The translations under genes were made by a program, and so were the position numbers. Positions 35,321-42,358 of a stretch of 64,000 nt of DNA are shown piece by piece (position 1 is the stretch's first letter; each line of letters starts with the position of its first letter). The notes under the pieces are model-generated. The model did not search any database. It saw only the letters and a program-made list of their open reading frames with translations, and was not told the origin of the DNA. The stretch comes from JAIQET01 sp035542575 (GTDB taxonomy: Bacteria; Acidobacteriota; Terriglobia; Terriglobales; Acidobacteriaceae): contig DATKLE010000031.1 of NCBI GenBank assembly GCA_035542575.1, positions 14,475-78,474 of the forward strand, given 5' to 3'.

Positions 35321-35549
35321 GGAGCTGGTCGAGGCGTTCGGGATCGAATCCTATCATCACCTCGTCTCCGATGACGATGGTAGGGGTGGAACGGCTGCGG
35401 TACTTGTAAACCAGGTCTTGCACCGCCGCCGGGTCGCGGCTGACATCGCGATCTTCGTACGCAATCCCTCTCTCCGAGAGGTAGGCCCGAACCGTCTGGC
35501 ACGGCGGTCAGCCGGGCTGGGTGAAGATGACAATCTCTTGGCCTTGCAT
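35310..35549 (-). CDS. Glutaredoxin-like protein with in-frame UGA at the active site, candidate selenoprotein (U-P-P-C)
   Basis: Starting at ATG 35549, 79 residues are encoded if the TGA at 35508-35510 (codon 14) is read through. Before it: MQGQEIVIFTQPG. After it: PPCQTVRAYLSERGIAYEDR, then DVSRDP, STPTIVIGDEVMIGF and a true TAG stop at 35310. The normal family motif is CPPC, so UGA replaces the nucleophilic first cysteine, exactly where selenocysteine occurs in known redox selenoproteins. The cis-proline (TPT) and the glutaredoxin secondary-structure pattern are intact. No start exists after the UGA that would save the fold. A hairpin at 35467-35481 fits a bacterial SECIS. The alternative is a single-base nonsense mutation of TGC/TGT. 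Role: thiol-disulfide or peroxide-linked reduction in the cytoplasm. Confidence 0.7.
35467..35481 (-). promoter_or_regulatory. Candidate bacterial SECIS hairpin
   Basis: On the coding strand CCTCTC-GGA-GAGAGG forms a perfect 6-bp stem with a 3-nt loop starting with G. The loop begins 32 nt after the UGA. A bacterial SECIS is a small stem-loop inside the coding region just downstream of UGA with a G among the first two loop bases, which this satisfies. SelB binding is inferred. Confidence 0.5.
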
Positions 35550-35581
35550 GGCTTATTTGGGTATCACGTCACCTGCCGGTT

Positions 35582-35683
35582 CTCGATTGCCAATTGCCAA
35601 TTTTCGATTGCCGATTAACAGGCCTTGCCTTGGACCTAATTCCTTCCTTCAATCAGCAATTGGCAATTGACCATCGGAAATCT
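35582..35683. repeat. Two clusters of the CAATTGGCAATCGAAAAT-like repeat
   Basis: The stretch 35582-35617 contains CGATTGCCAATTGCCAATTTTCGATTGCCGATT in pieces, and 35651-35683 contains CAGCAATTGGCAATTGACC followed by ATCGGAAAT. They are imperfect copies, in both orientations, of the same AT-rich unit found at 36103, 36513, 32996 and 41176. They fill the space between the glutaredoxin-like and OsmC-like genes. Confidence 0.6.
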
Positions 35684-35685
35684 AC

Positions 35686-36084
35686 TCATTCCGCATATTC
35701 GATCTCGAAGCTGATCTTCGCGGTCTTCTGCAGCATGGCAGAGACCGAGCAGTACTTCTCTTCCGATAGGCGCACCGCATCTTCGACTGCCTTATGGGAG
35801 ACTTTGCCCCCGACGCGGTAGATCAGCTTGATGTCAGTATAGACGGACGGAGGATTGGCTGCCCGTTCCGCCAGGGCACGTACTTCCAGGCTGGTAAAAG
35901 GCTCGCGCTTCTTGCGCAGAATGCTGGCCACGTCATAACCGGTGCACCCGCATAAGCCGATGAGAACCAGTTCCATGGGGCTGTTCGCAGACTTCTTGTC
36001 CCCATCCACGACCACGGCGTGACCACTGCTGGACTGGGCCACGAAGCGGAAATTGTCGACCAGGATGGCTTTGGCTTCAGTCAT
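35686..36084 (-). CDS. OsmC/YhfA-like redox protein
   Basis: A 132-residue protein of the OsmC superfamily. The conserved parts are SPMELVLIGLCGCTGYDVASIL, given here as SPMELVLIGLCGC and GYDVASIL, with the first redox cysteine, and EEKYCSVSAMLQKTA with the second. OsmC/Ohr proteins reduce organic hydroperoxides; the YhfA branch is of unknown function. It lies 136 nt in front of the glutaredoxin-like gene on the same strand, which could supply electrons. Its start overlaps the end of the four-helix-bundle gene by 8 nt. Confidence 0.87.
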   Translation of the reverse strand: MTEAKAILVDNFRFVAQSSSGHAVVVDGDKKSANSPMELVLIGLCGCTGYDVASILRKKREPFTSLEVRALAERAANPPSVYTDIKLIYRVGGKVSHKAVEDAVRLSEEKYCSVSAMLQKTAKISFEIEYAE

Positions 36085-36487
36085 AGCGCCTCACAAGGCT
36101 TGATTTTCGATTGCCAATTGGCGATTTCCGATTGTTTCTCTTTACCGTGCGACGCGAGGCAACAAAGATGGCCGTAATCTGTCTGGCCTCGGATGTGAGC
36201 TCAGTAAGTCTCTCGCGGCGAACCAGACCTGAGTCCGCTAGAAATTCCAACCAAAAGGCGCTCTCGTCTGCCTCCTCTTCTACAACTCCGAGTTTGTACA
36301 AGAATTCCGCCCGAGAACGCGCTCGACAAGCTGCGCGATAGTTGGCCGCGACAGAAGTCCCGGATCGGAGAAGTTGCTGACCGATGATGCGTGCCTCTGC
36401 ACAATTGGGAAGCGCCCTGTATACCTTCAGGATCCTTAGTGCAAAATTGGTCGTACGTTTCTGCAACGCTTCCGCTTTCGTTCGCAT
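36077..36487 (-). CDS. Four-helix-bundle protein (S23/IVS type) with repeat-derived tail
   Basis: A 136-residue protein of the family first found in intervening sequences of 23S rRNA genes. Helix landmarks are FALRILKVYRALP, IIGQQLLRSGTSVAANYREA-like (here ANYRAACRARSRAEF), KLGVVEEEADESAFWLEFL and EARQITAIFVASRRT. The last 18 residues (RKSPIGNRKSSL...) are encoded by a copy of the local intergenic repeat rather than by conserved family sequence. Perfect 17-bp inverted repeats lie at 36103-36119 (inside the gene's 3' end) and 36513-36529. The function of the family is unknown; it is related to the accessory protein of diversity-generating retroelements, but no reverse transcriptase is in the window. 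Confidence 0.85.
   Translation of the reverse strand: MRTKAEALQKRTTNFALRILKVYRALPNCAEARIIGQQLLRSGTSVAANYRAACRARSRAEFLYKLGVVEEEADESAFWLEFLADSGLVRRERLTELTSEARQITAIFVASRRTVKRNNRKSPIGNRKSSLVRRYD
36103..36119 (-). repeat. Left inverted repeat of the four-helix-bundle unit
   Basis: ATTTTCGATTGCCAATT, the exact reverse complement of 36513-36529. It overlaps the 3' end of the four-helix-bundle coding sequence and continues into a second half-copy, GGCGATTTCCGATTG. Confidence 0.7.
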
Positions 36488-36512
36488 GTCAACGCTCCAA
36501 TTGGCAATTGGA

Positions 36513-36529
36513 AATTGGCAATCGAAAAT
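36513..36529 (+). repeat. Right inverted repeat of the four-helix-bundle unit
   Basis: AATTGGCAATCGAAAAT, 26 nt upstream of the four-helix-bundle start codon, preceded by another partial copy (CCAATTGGCAATTGGA). Together with 36103-36119 it brackets the gene. Confidence 0.7.
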
Positions 36530-36547
36530 GCGCTGTGACGGCCGTCA

Positions 36548-37978
36548 CTACCTCCGATTGTCCGTCTGCGGCTCCGGGTGGATCAGCACGCGGAACAGCT
36601 CCGGCGCCTCCTGTTTGAAGCGGATTTCGAGTTCGGTCTGAATGTCGTGCACGCGGGAGAGCGGCAGATCGTCCGACAGGGTGCAGTGGCAGGAAACATA
36701 CAAACGCCCGCGCACCCGCTTGAACAACACCTCGTGCATGTCCAGGATGTCGGGGAATTCCCTCGTCGCCGCCTTCAAGCGCTTTTCCAGGCGGGCATCG
36801 CGCACCATCTCATCGCCGGTTTCAATGGTCGCCGGCTCGCTCTCGATGTGGGTCAGGATGGAGGAGATTTCCGGAACCTCGCGGCGAATTTCCGCTTCCA
36901 GCAAGGTCACGCGGTCGTGCGCTTCTTTCAGCGTCAAGCGCTCGTCCAGTTCCAGGTGCTGCTCGACGTGCAATTGCCCGCTCAGGTCCTGCACGCTGAC
37001 GTCGTGCACATTGAAGTTGTAACGGGTCGCCACGGCCCGCACCCGGTCAAAGAGATTTTCCGAGTGCACCGCGCGGGGCACCGAGCGTACCACCACATCG
37101 GCGTCCGGCAAGACGCCATGCACGGCTGCGGTCACCGCATCGGCTACCTGCCCGGAGCGTTGGAAGGTAACGTTGCGTGCCAGGCCGATGGAAAGGTCGG
37201 CAAAATAGCGGTTGCCCGCGCGGCGGATGCGCACCCGGTCGACCTCCAGTAGTCCGTCCACCTGCGCAACCGCGGCGATGATCTGGTTGCGCACTCCGGC
37301 GGGGGCGGCGTCCAGCAGGGCGTCAATGGTCTTGCGCGCCAGCCGCCAGCTTACGTACACCACTACGCCCGCCACAAACAGCGCCGCTACCGGGTCGGCG
37401 TCGCGCAGCCAGTCAATGCCATAGGTTCGGCCGAGCAGCACCAGCAGCAGGCCTGCTACCACCACCCCGCTTGACCAGATGTCGGTCGAGAAGTGGAGCG
37501 CATCGGCTTCCAGCGCCTGGCTGTCGTACTTGACCGCGATTTTTCCCAGCGCACGCGAGCGCCAGAAATCGACTGCCATGGAGCAGAACATCACCAAGAA
37601 TGCCGCCAGGCTGGGCTCAATTTCCACGTGGTGAAAGAACAGCCGTTTGACGGCCTCCCAGACGATCCAAAGGCAGGTCAGCAGCAAAAGGCCGGTCTCA
37701 ATGAACGCCGAGAAATTCTCCACCTTCCCGTGCCCGTACTGATGCTCGGCATCCGCTGGTTTGTCGGAAACTCGCACGGAAAAGAAAGTGATCACTGCCG
37801 CCACCAGATCCAGCCCAGAGTGCGCCGCTTCGGACAGAATTCCCAAACTGCCGGTGGTGATGCCCACGATGATCTTCAGGCCGGTAATGGCGATGGCGGC
37901 CACAACCGAGTTCCCCGCCACGGCGCGCTTTTCCGCGCGCATGGACTCGGAACTGTAGACCACCGAAGATCCTGCCAT
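36548..37978 (-). CDS. Cation diffusion facilitator with three C-terminal dimerisation domains
   Basis: A 476-residue metal efflux protein. The transmembrane part (about 18-215) has six helices with GILSEAAHSGLDLVAAVITF and DALHFSTDIWSSG, which hold the paired His/Asp zinc-site residues (HxxxD). The normal family ends after one cytoplasmic ZT-dimer domain near residue 300. Here about 260 residues follow, which I read as three related domains (about 216-300, 301-382, 383-470), each with a DV.V..V/HxE..L pattern. Substrates are likely Zn, Fe, Co or Mn. ATG 37978 is preferred; the frame runs upstream to 38053 without homology. Confidence 0.85.
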   Translation of the reverse strand: MAGSSVVYSSESMRAEKRAVAGNSVVAAIAITGLKIIVGITTGSLGILSEAAHSGLDLVAAVITFFSVRVSDKPADAEHQYGHGKVENFSAFIETGLLLLTCLWIVWEAVKRLFFHHVEIEPSLAAFLVMFCSMAVDFWRSRALGKIAVKYDSQALEADALHFSTDIWSSGVVVAGLLLVLLGRTYGIDWLRDADPVAALFVAGVVVYVSWRLARKTIDALLDAAPAGVRNQIIAAVAQVDGLLEVDRVRIRRAGNRYFADLSIGLARNVTFQRSGQVADAVTAAVHGVLPDADVVVRSVPRAVHSENLFDRVRAVATRYNFNVHDVSVQDLSGQLHVEQHLELDERLTLKEAHDRVTLLEAEIRREVPEISSILTHIESEPATIETGDEMVRDARLEKRLKAATREFPDILDMHEVLFKRVRGRLYVSCHCTLSDDLPLSRVHDIQTELEIRFKQEAPELFRVLIHPEPQTDNRR

Positions 37979-38106
37979 AGCCGCATTATCGCTGTACCGT
38001 GCTCCGCCGCCAAGTCGGACCGTGCGGCTTTTGCCGGGTGAGACAGGGCGCAACCGCGACTCTGTGCTAGGATTCTGTTTACACTCTTTCTGGAGGAACC
38101 CTCAAG

Positions 38107-39231
38107 ATGATTCACCGTGTACTGGTTTGTCTGCTGCTTGCCGGCCTGGCATGGGGACAAGCGACCAGCAAACCTGCCACTGCCCCCAAAACCCCAGCCA
38201 AGGCCCCGGCAGGCACAGCTCCGGCTGGCACCGCCCGGCCGGCCGCGGCCCCGGCAGGCACCACCTCAGAGGCCAAGCCCGCAACCCCGGCGGAAATCCC
38301 ACCCGATGCCCCGGTGATAACGGTGCCGGGGATTTGCGAGAACCCACCCGCTGACCCGTCCAAGGCCGCCGACTGCAAAACGGTCGTCACGCGCGCTGAA
38401 TTCGAGCGGCTGTTGGCCGCCGTCGCCCCCAACATTGCCCCCCTGGCTCGCCGGCAAATTGCCACACGTTATGCCACGATACTGGTCATGGCGGACAAGG
38501 CCCATAAAATGGGCCTCGACCAGGGTCCCAAATATGAAGAGATGATGAAAGCCATACGCACCCAGGCAATGGCCGGGCAGTACCAGCAGGCCGTGCAAGA
38601 ACAAGCTGGGAACGTCTCTGACCAGGACATTAAGGACTACTACGATAAGAACGTGACCGCCTACGAAGAAGCCGACCTGCAACGAGTGTTCGTACCCCAC
38701 AATCGCCAAGTGGACACCTCCCAGGACAAGGAGAAGCCCAGCGAGGCGGAGATGAAGAAGCGGCAGGAGGAAGGGGAAGCCGCAATGAAGACCGAAGCCG
38801 AAGCCCTGCAGAAGCGCGCCGCGGCCGGTGAGGATTTCGTGAAACTGCAAGACGAAGCTTTCACCTTTGCCGGCCTTAAGGCCAAGCCTCCTCAGACCAC
38901 CATGACTCATATCCGGCGCACCAGTCTGGCTTACGATCAAGCCTTCGTCTTCGACCTGAAAGCGGGCGAGGTCTCATCCCTGATCACCGACGCTTCCGGA
39001 TACTTCATGTACAAGATGGGGGAAAAACATACCCTGCCGTTGGCGGACGTGAAGGACGAGATCCACAACCTCCTGCGGACACAGCGCATCCAGGAAGCGA
39101 TGCAAAGCATTCAGCAGTCCACCAACCCTATTTTGGATGACAATTACTTCGCAGTGCCTGAGGGCGGACCGCTAGCGGGAAGAGCGCCGGGCGCGAAGCC
39201 ACAACCTAAGCCTGCTCCCGACCACAAGTAA
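38107..39231 (+). CDS. SurA/PrsA-like periplasmic peptidyl-prolyl isomerase
   Basis: A 374-residue secreted protein. It has a signal peptide (1-18, ending AWG), a Pro/Ala/Thr linker (20-75), a SurA-like helical chaperone region (about 95-190) and a parvulin-type rotamase domain (about 190-320). The parvulin end block is recognisable in VFDLKAGEVSSLITDASGYFMYKM, quoted here as KAGEVSSLITDASGY. GGAGG lies 10 nt before the ATG. It would help fold exported or outer-membrane proteins. The rotamase core has an inserted charged stretch (about 215-235), so catalytic activity is uncertain. The next gene starts one base into its stop. Confidence 0.78.
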   Translation: MIHRVLVCLLLAGLAWGQATSKPATAPKTPAKAPAGTAPAGTARPAAAPAGTTSEAKPATPAEIPPDAPVITVPGICENPPADPSKAADCKTVVTRAEFERLLAAVAPNIAPLARRQIATRYATILVMADKAHKMGLDQGPKYEEMMKAIRTQAMAGQYQQAVQEQAGNVSDQDIKDYYDKNVTAYEEADLQRVFVPHNRQVDTSQDKEKPSEAEMKKRQEEGEAAMKTEAEALQKRAAAGEDFVKLQDEAFTFAGLKAKPPQTTMTHIRRTSLAYDQAFVFDLKAGEVSSLITDASGYFMYKMGEKHTLPLADVKDEIHNLLRTQRIQEAMQSIQQSTNPILDDNYFAVPEGGPLAGRAPGAKPQPKPAPDHK

Positions 39232-40319
39232 TGGCCGCCAGCAGTCCAACTGTCGTAGTCACCGGCATTGCCGGCAATCTGGGCCGGCGTCTGCTTGCGG
39301 AATTGGCGGACTTTCAGGTTGTTGGCCTCGACCTCAATCCGCCCCAAACCTCCCTGCCTCTGCGCTACCAGCGCATGGATCTGGGGCAGGAGGAGTCCTG
39401 CCGCGAACTCTACCTGCTGCTGCGGCAGACTCGTCCGGTGGCGGTGGTCCATCTGGCCTTTGTCATCGACCCGGTACGCACCGGGGTGCTCGACGTGGAC
39501 CGCATGTGGCACATCAATGTCGCCGGCACTGCTCGGGTCATGGAGGCCGTCACCGAGGCCAACCGCGATGATGTCCTGGTGCAAAAGTTCATCTTTCCCA
39601 GCAGCGTCTCAGCCTACGGCCCCGACCTTCCTGGCCCGGTAAGCGAGGACTTTCCCCTGGGAGCGCACACGCTTCCCTATGCTATTCACAAGATGGAGTG
39701 CGACCAGGTGGTGCAGCAGCGGGCCCCCGCGCTGCGCGGCTGCAGCGCTTACATGCTTCGTCCCCACATCTTTGCGGGTGCGAGCGTACAGAACTACCTG
39801 ATGGGAGCCTTCCACGGCACTCCCAACGGCCGGGGAAGGATCGCCGCGAAGTGGCGTGACCAGGGCAAGCGTCTGCCCTGTATCCTGCCCTACGGCAAGA
39901 GGTATCTGAACAATCGCATTCAATTCGTTCACGTGGACGACATGGCCCGGCTGATCGCCCACATTATTCGCAAGACCGAACCCGAATCCCAGCGCCTGAC
40001 CGTATTGAACGTCGCCGGGCGGGGCGAGCCGTTGACCTTTGCCCGCTGCCTCCAGATGGCCCGCGCCAATCTGGTTCGTTCCCCTGGTAAGTGGGCCATG
40101 CGCTGGGTGCTCAGGTTTGGCTGGAAGTCCGGTATCTCCGCCATCCCCCCCGAGGCTGTGCCCTATATGACGGGCGAGTACACCATGAACACCGATCGCC
40201 TGCGCAAGTTCCTCGGCACAGACTATGAAAACGTGATGCGTTACACCATCACCGATGCTTTCACCAGCTCGTTTGTGCCTGAAGAGCAAGCGGCGGCCCA
40301 GAGATCCGGCGCAGTGTAG
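39231..40319 (+). CDS. NAD-dependent epimerase/dehydratase (extended SDR)
   Basis: A 362-residue enzyme. The Rossmann motif TGIAGNLGRRLL (about 8-19) binds NAD(P), SSVSAYGPDL contains the catalytic serine region, and YAIHKMECDQ holds the YxxxK pair. Later blocks NNRIQFVHVDDMARLI and VLNVAGRGEPLTF are common to sugar-nucleotide and related epimerases. The exact substrate is unknown. It overlaps the parvulin-like gene by one base (TAATG) and is convergent with the methyltransferase gene. Confidence 0.83.
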   Translation: MAASSPTVVVTGIAGNLGRRLLAELADFQVVGLDLNPPQTSLPLRYQRMDLGQEESCRELYLLLRQTRPVAVVHLAFVIDPVRTGVLDVDRMWHINVAGTARVMEAVTEANRDDVLVQKFIFPSSVSAYGPDLPGPVSEDFPLGAHTLPYAIHKMECDQVVQQRAPALRGCSAYMLRPHIFAGASVQNYLMGAFHGTPNGRGRIAAKWRDQGKRLPCILPYGKRYLNNRIQFVHVDDMARLIAHIIRKTEPESQRLTVLNVAGRGEPLTFARCLQMARANLVRSPGKWAMRWVLRFGWKSGISAIPPEAVPYMTGEYTMNTDRLRKFLGTDYENVMRYTITDAFTSSFVPEEQAAAQRSGAV

Positions 40320-40346
40320 ACCTTCACTGCGCTGCGGCTGGCGGCG

Positions 40347-41099
40347 CTACTTCGTCCCGCGATATAGCCCCGCAATTCCGAACGTGTAGGGCGTCCAAGT
40401 GCCTTCGCGAAATCCCGCGCGGCGCATGCGCTCCAGCATCTCCTCGGGCGCTGGAAAGCGTTCCACCGAAGCCGGCAAGTATGCGTACGGCCCTTTCACG
40501 CCGGAAATGACCGTGCCCACCGCCGGCAGCACCCGCTTGAAATAGACGCGATACAACTTGCCTATCAGGCCGCGCGGTTCGCCAAAGTCCAGGATCCCGC
40601 ACTTCCCTCCCGGGCGCAGCACGCGCAAGATTTCGCGCAGGCCGGCGTCGTAATCGGCAAGGTTGCGAAAGCCGAACGCAGCAGTGATCAAATCGAAGCG
40701 TCTGTCCGCGAAGGGCAGCCTTAACGCATCCGCTTCCACCCAGCGCAACGAGGTCCCCGCGGACTTGTTACTGGCCCGCCGCAGCATGGCATGGGAGAAA
40801 TCGACCCCCAGAATTCTCGCCGTCCCTGTCGCGCGCCGCCGCAGCGCGAACGTCATGTCGCCCGTGCCACAGCACAAGTCAAGAACTTGCGCGTCCGCCC
40901 GGCCCAGGATGTCAGCAAAGCTCCCTGCTGCACGCCGCCACCACAAACGGTCCACGTTAAAGGAGAGCAAGTGGTTGAGCAGATCATAGCGGTGTGCAAT
41001 CGAGGTGAACATCTCCCGCACGGCGCGCGCCGCCGCCTGCTGGTCGGCCGCGCCCTCAGGGACTGCACCCAGGATGTCGGTTTTGGATTGATCGCGCAA
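40347..41099 (-). CDS. ubiE: Menaquinone/ubiquinone C-methyltransferase
   Basis: A 250-residue SAM-dependent enzyme of the UbiE/MenG family. Its signature blocks are MFTSIAHRYDLLNHLLSFNVD, quoted as SIAHRYDLLNHLLSFNVD, then VLDLCCGTGDM (SAM site), AAFGFRNLADYDAGLREILRVLRPGG (quoted as FGFRNLADYDAGLREILRVL) and a GPYAYLPASVERFP end. In a bacterium with menaquinone it performs the last step of quinone synthesis. There is no ATG; TTG 41099 or an upstream TTG at 41147 are possible. The latter adds 16 residues without homology. Confidence 0.9.
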   Translation of the reverse strand: MRDQSKTDILGAVPEGAADQQAAARAVREMFTSIAHRYDLLNHLLSFNVDRLWWRRAAGSFADILGRADAQVLDLCCGTGDMTFALRRRATGTARILGVDFSHAMLRRASNKSAGTSLRWVEADALRLPFADRRFDLITAAFGFRNLADYDAGLREILRVLRPGGKCGILDFGEPRGLIGKLYRVYFKRVLPAVGTVISGVKGPYAYLPASVERFPAPEEMLERMRRAGFREGTWTPYTFGIAGLYRGTK

Positions 41100-41174
41100 T
41101 TTGAAATGAGTACCACCACGGACCCACACAGAACCACCGATTGTCAAACCAGCAGCACACTGACCTCAACAGTG

Positions 41175-41192
41175 GAGATCGGCAATCGAAAT
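41175..41192. repeat. Single copy of the GGCAATCGAAA-type repeat
   Basis: GAGATCGGCAATCGAAAT lies in the short gap between aroB and ubiE and matches the dispersed unit at 36513 in its core GGCAATCGAAA. It is one of at least six scattered copies in the window. Confidence 0.45.
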
Positions 41193-41195
41193 AGT

Positions 41196-42290
41196 CTACC
41201 GGGACAACCGACGCAACTCCTCGACTGCCTGACCGACAACCTTTTCCGGCACATCGGGCACGATCTCGACCCTGCCAATCGCCGTGGGCAGAACAAAGTG
41301 CACCACGCCGTTGCGGGTCTTCTTGTCTGCCTGTAGCCGGCACAGGACATTGCTCTTCCGCACATTGATCCGGGGCAGCGGTCCCAGGCCCAGGACTGCG
41401 TCCGCAATGCGTCCTGCGGTCACGCTGTCAACCCTTCCCATGGTCAACGCGATGTTGGTCGCGGCGATCATCCCCCAAGCGACTGCTTCCCCGTGCAGCA
41501 ACTGGTGGTAGCCGGTTTCCGCTTCCAGGGCGTGCCCAATCGTGTGTCCGAGATTGAGCACCCGGCGCAAACCGGATTCGCGCTCATCCGCAGCTACGAT
41601 CTCCGCCTTCAGCTTCACCGACTCGGCAATTACCCACTCCAGCGCCGCGGCTTCGCGCTTCAGAATTTTGTCCTTGTTGTCTTCGAACCGTTGAAACAAC
41701 TCCGGCTTGCCGATCACGCCACACTTCAGCGCTTCGTACAGCCCGGCGCGGAATTCGCGTTCGGGCAGCGTCGTTAGCACCGCAGGATCGATCAACACCG
41801 CGCGGGGTTGATGAAATGTGCCCAGCAGGTTCTTGCCCGCCCGCAGATTGACTCCCGTCTTGCCGCCGATGGAGGCGTCGACCTGCGCCAACACCGTCGT
41901 CGGCACCTGCACGAAATCCACCCCGCGCATGTAGAGCGATGCCAGCAGCCCGGCCACATCGCCGACCACGCCTCCGCCGAAGGCCACGATGACCGCATCC
42001 CGGTCGGCGCCCAGTCCTGGCAGTTTTTCCGCCAGCTCGTCCACCGTAGCTAACTTCTTCGCGCGCTCGCCGTCCCGCATCTCCACCCACTTGGCTGGGA
42101 AACCCGCGGCTGACAGCGATGCCATGAGCTTCCTGCCCCACTTCTGCCGCACCGGAGGCACGGTGACCACAAACAGACGTTCGCCCCCGGCCAGGATCTC
42201 CCGCAGCCGCTCCCCCGCCCGTTGCAATAGGCCGGTCTCGATAACGGCCTCGTAGGGCCGGGGCTGGATCGGGATCGAAACGCGGATCAT
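41196..42290 (-). CDS. aroB: 3-dehydroquinate synthase
   Basis: A 364-residue NAD- and metal-dependent enzyme, second step of the shikimate pathway. Motifs are VAFGGGVVGDVAGLLASLYMRG, quoted as GGGVVGDVAGLLASLYMRG, then VPTTVLAQVDASIGGKTGVN, and metal ligands in YEALKCGVI, LNLGHTIGHALE and LLHGEAVAWGM. Length and order match AroB throughout. It is divergent from nadB with 68 nt between the starts, and about 100 nt upstream of the methyltransferase gene on the same strand. Confidence 0.95.
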   Translation of the reverse strand: MIRVSIPIQPRPYEAVIETGLLQRAGERLREILAGGERLFVVTVPPVRQKWGRKLMASLSAAGFPAKWVEMRDGERAKKLATVDELAEKLPGLGADRDAVIVAFGGGVVGDVAGLLASLYMRGVDFVQVPTTVLAQVDASIGGKTGVNLRAGKNLLGTFHQPRAVLIDPAVLTTLPEREFRAGLYEALKCGVIGKPELFQRFEDNKDKILKREAAALEWVIAESVKLKAEIVAADERESGLRRVLNLGHTIGHALEAETGYHQLLHGEAVAWGMIAATNIALTMGRVDSVTAGRIADAVLGLGPLPRINVRKSNVLCRLQADKKTRNGVVHFVLPTAIGRVEIVPDVPEKVVGQAVEELRRLSR

Positions 42291-42358
42291 GGAGCTTCAT
42301 CATAACGTAACGTTCCGCACAGTCGGCGGTGTTAGCTGCGTGATAACATTTTCGGTTT

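Noticed and set aside
35487..35507. Nearer hairpin (CCG-CCGT-GCCAG-ACGG-TT-CGG) right after the glutaredoxin UGA as SECIS
   Set aside because: Its loop starts only about 8 nt after the UGA, closer than usual for bacterial SECIS, and the stem is interrupted by a TT bulge; the later hairpin fits better.
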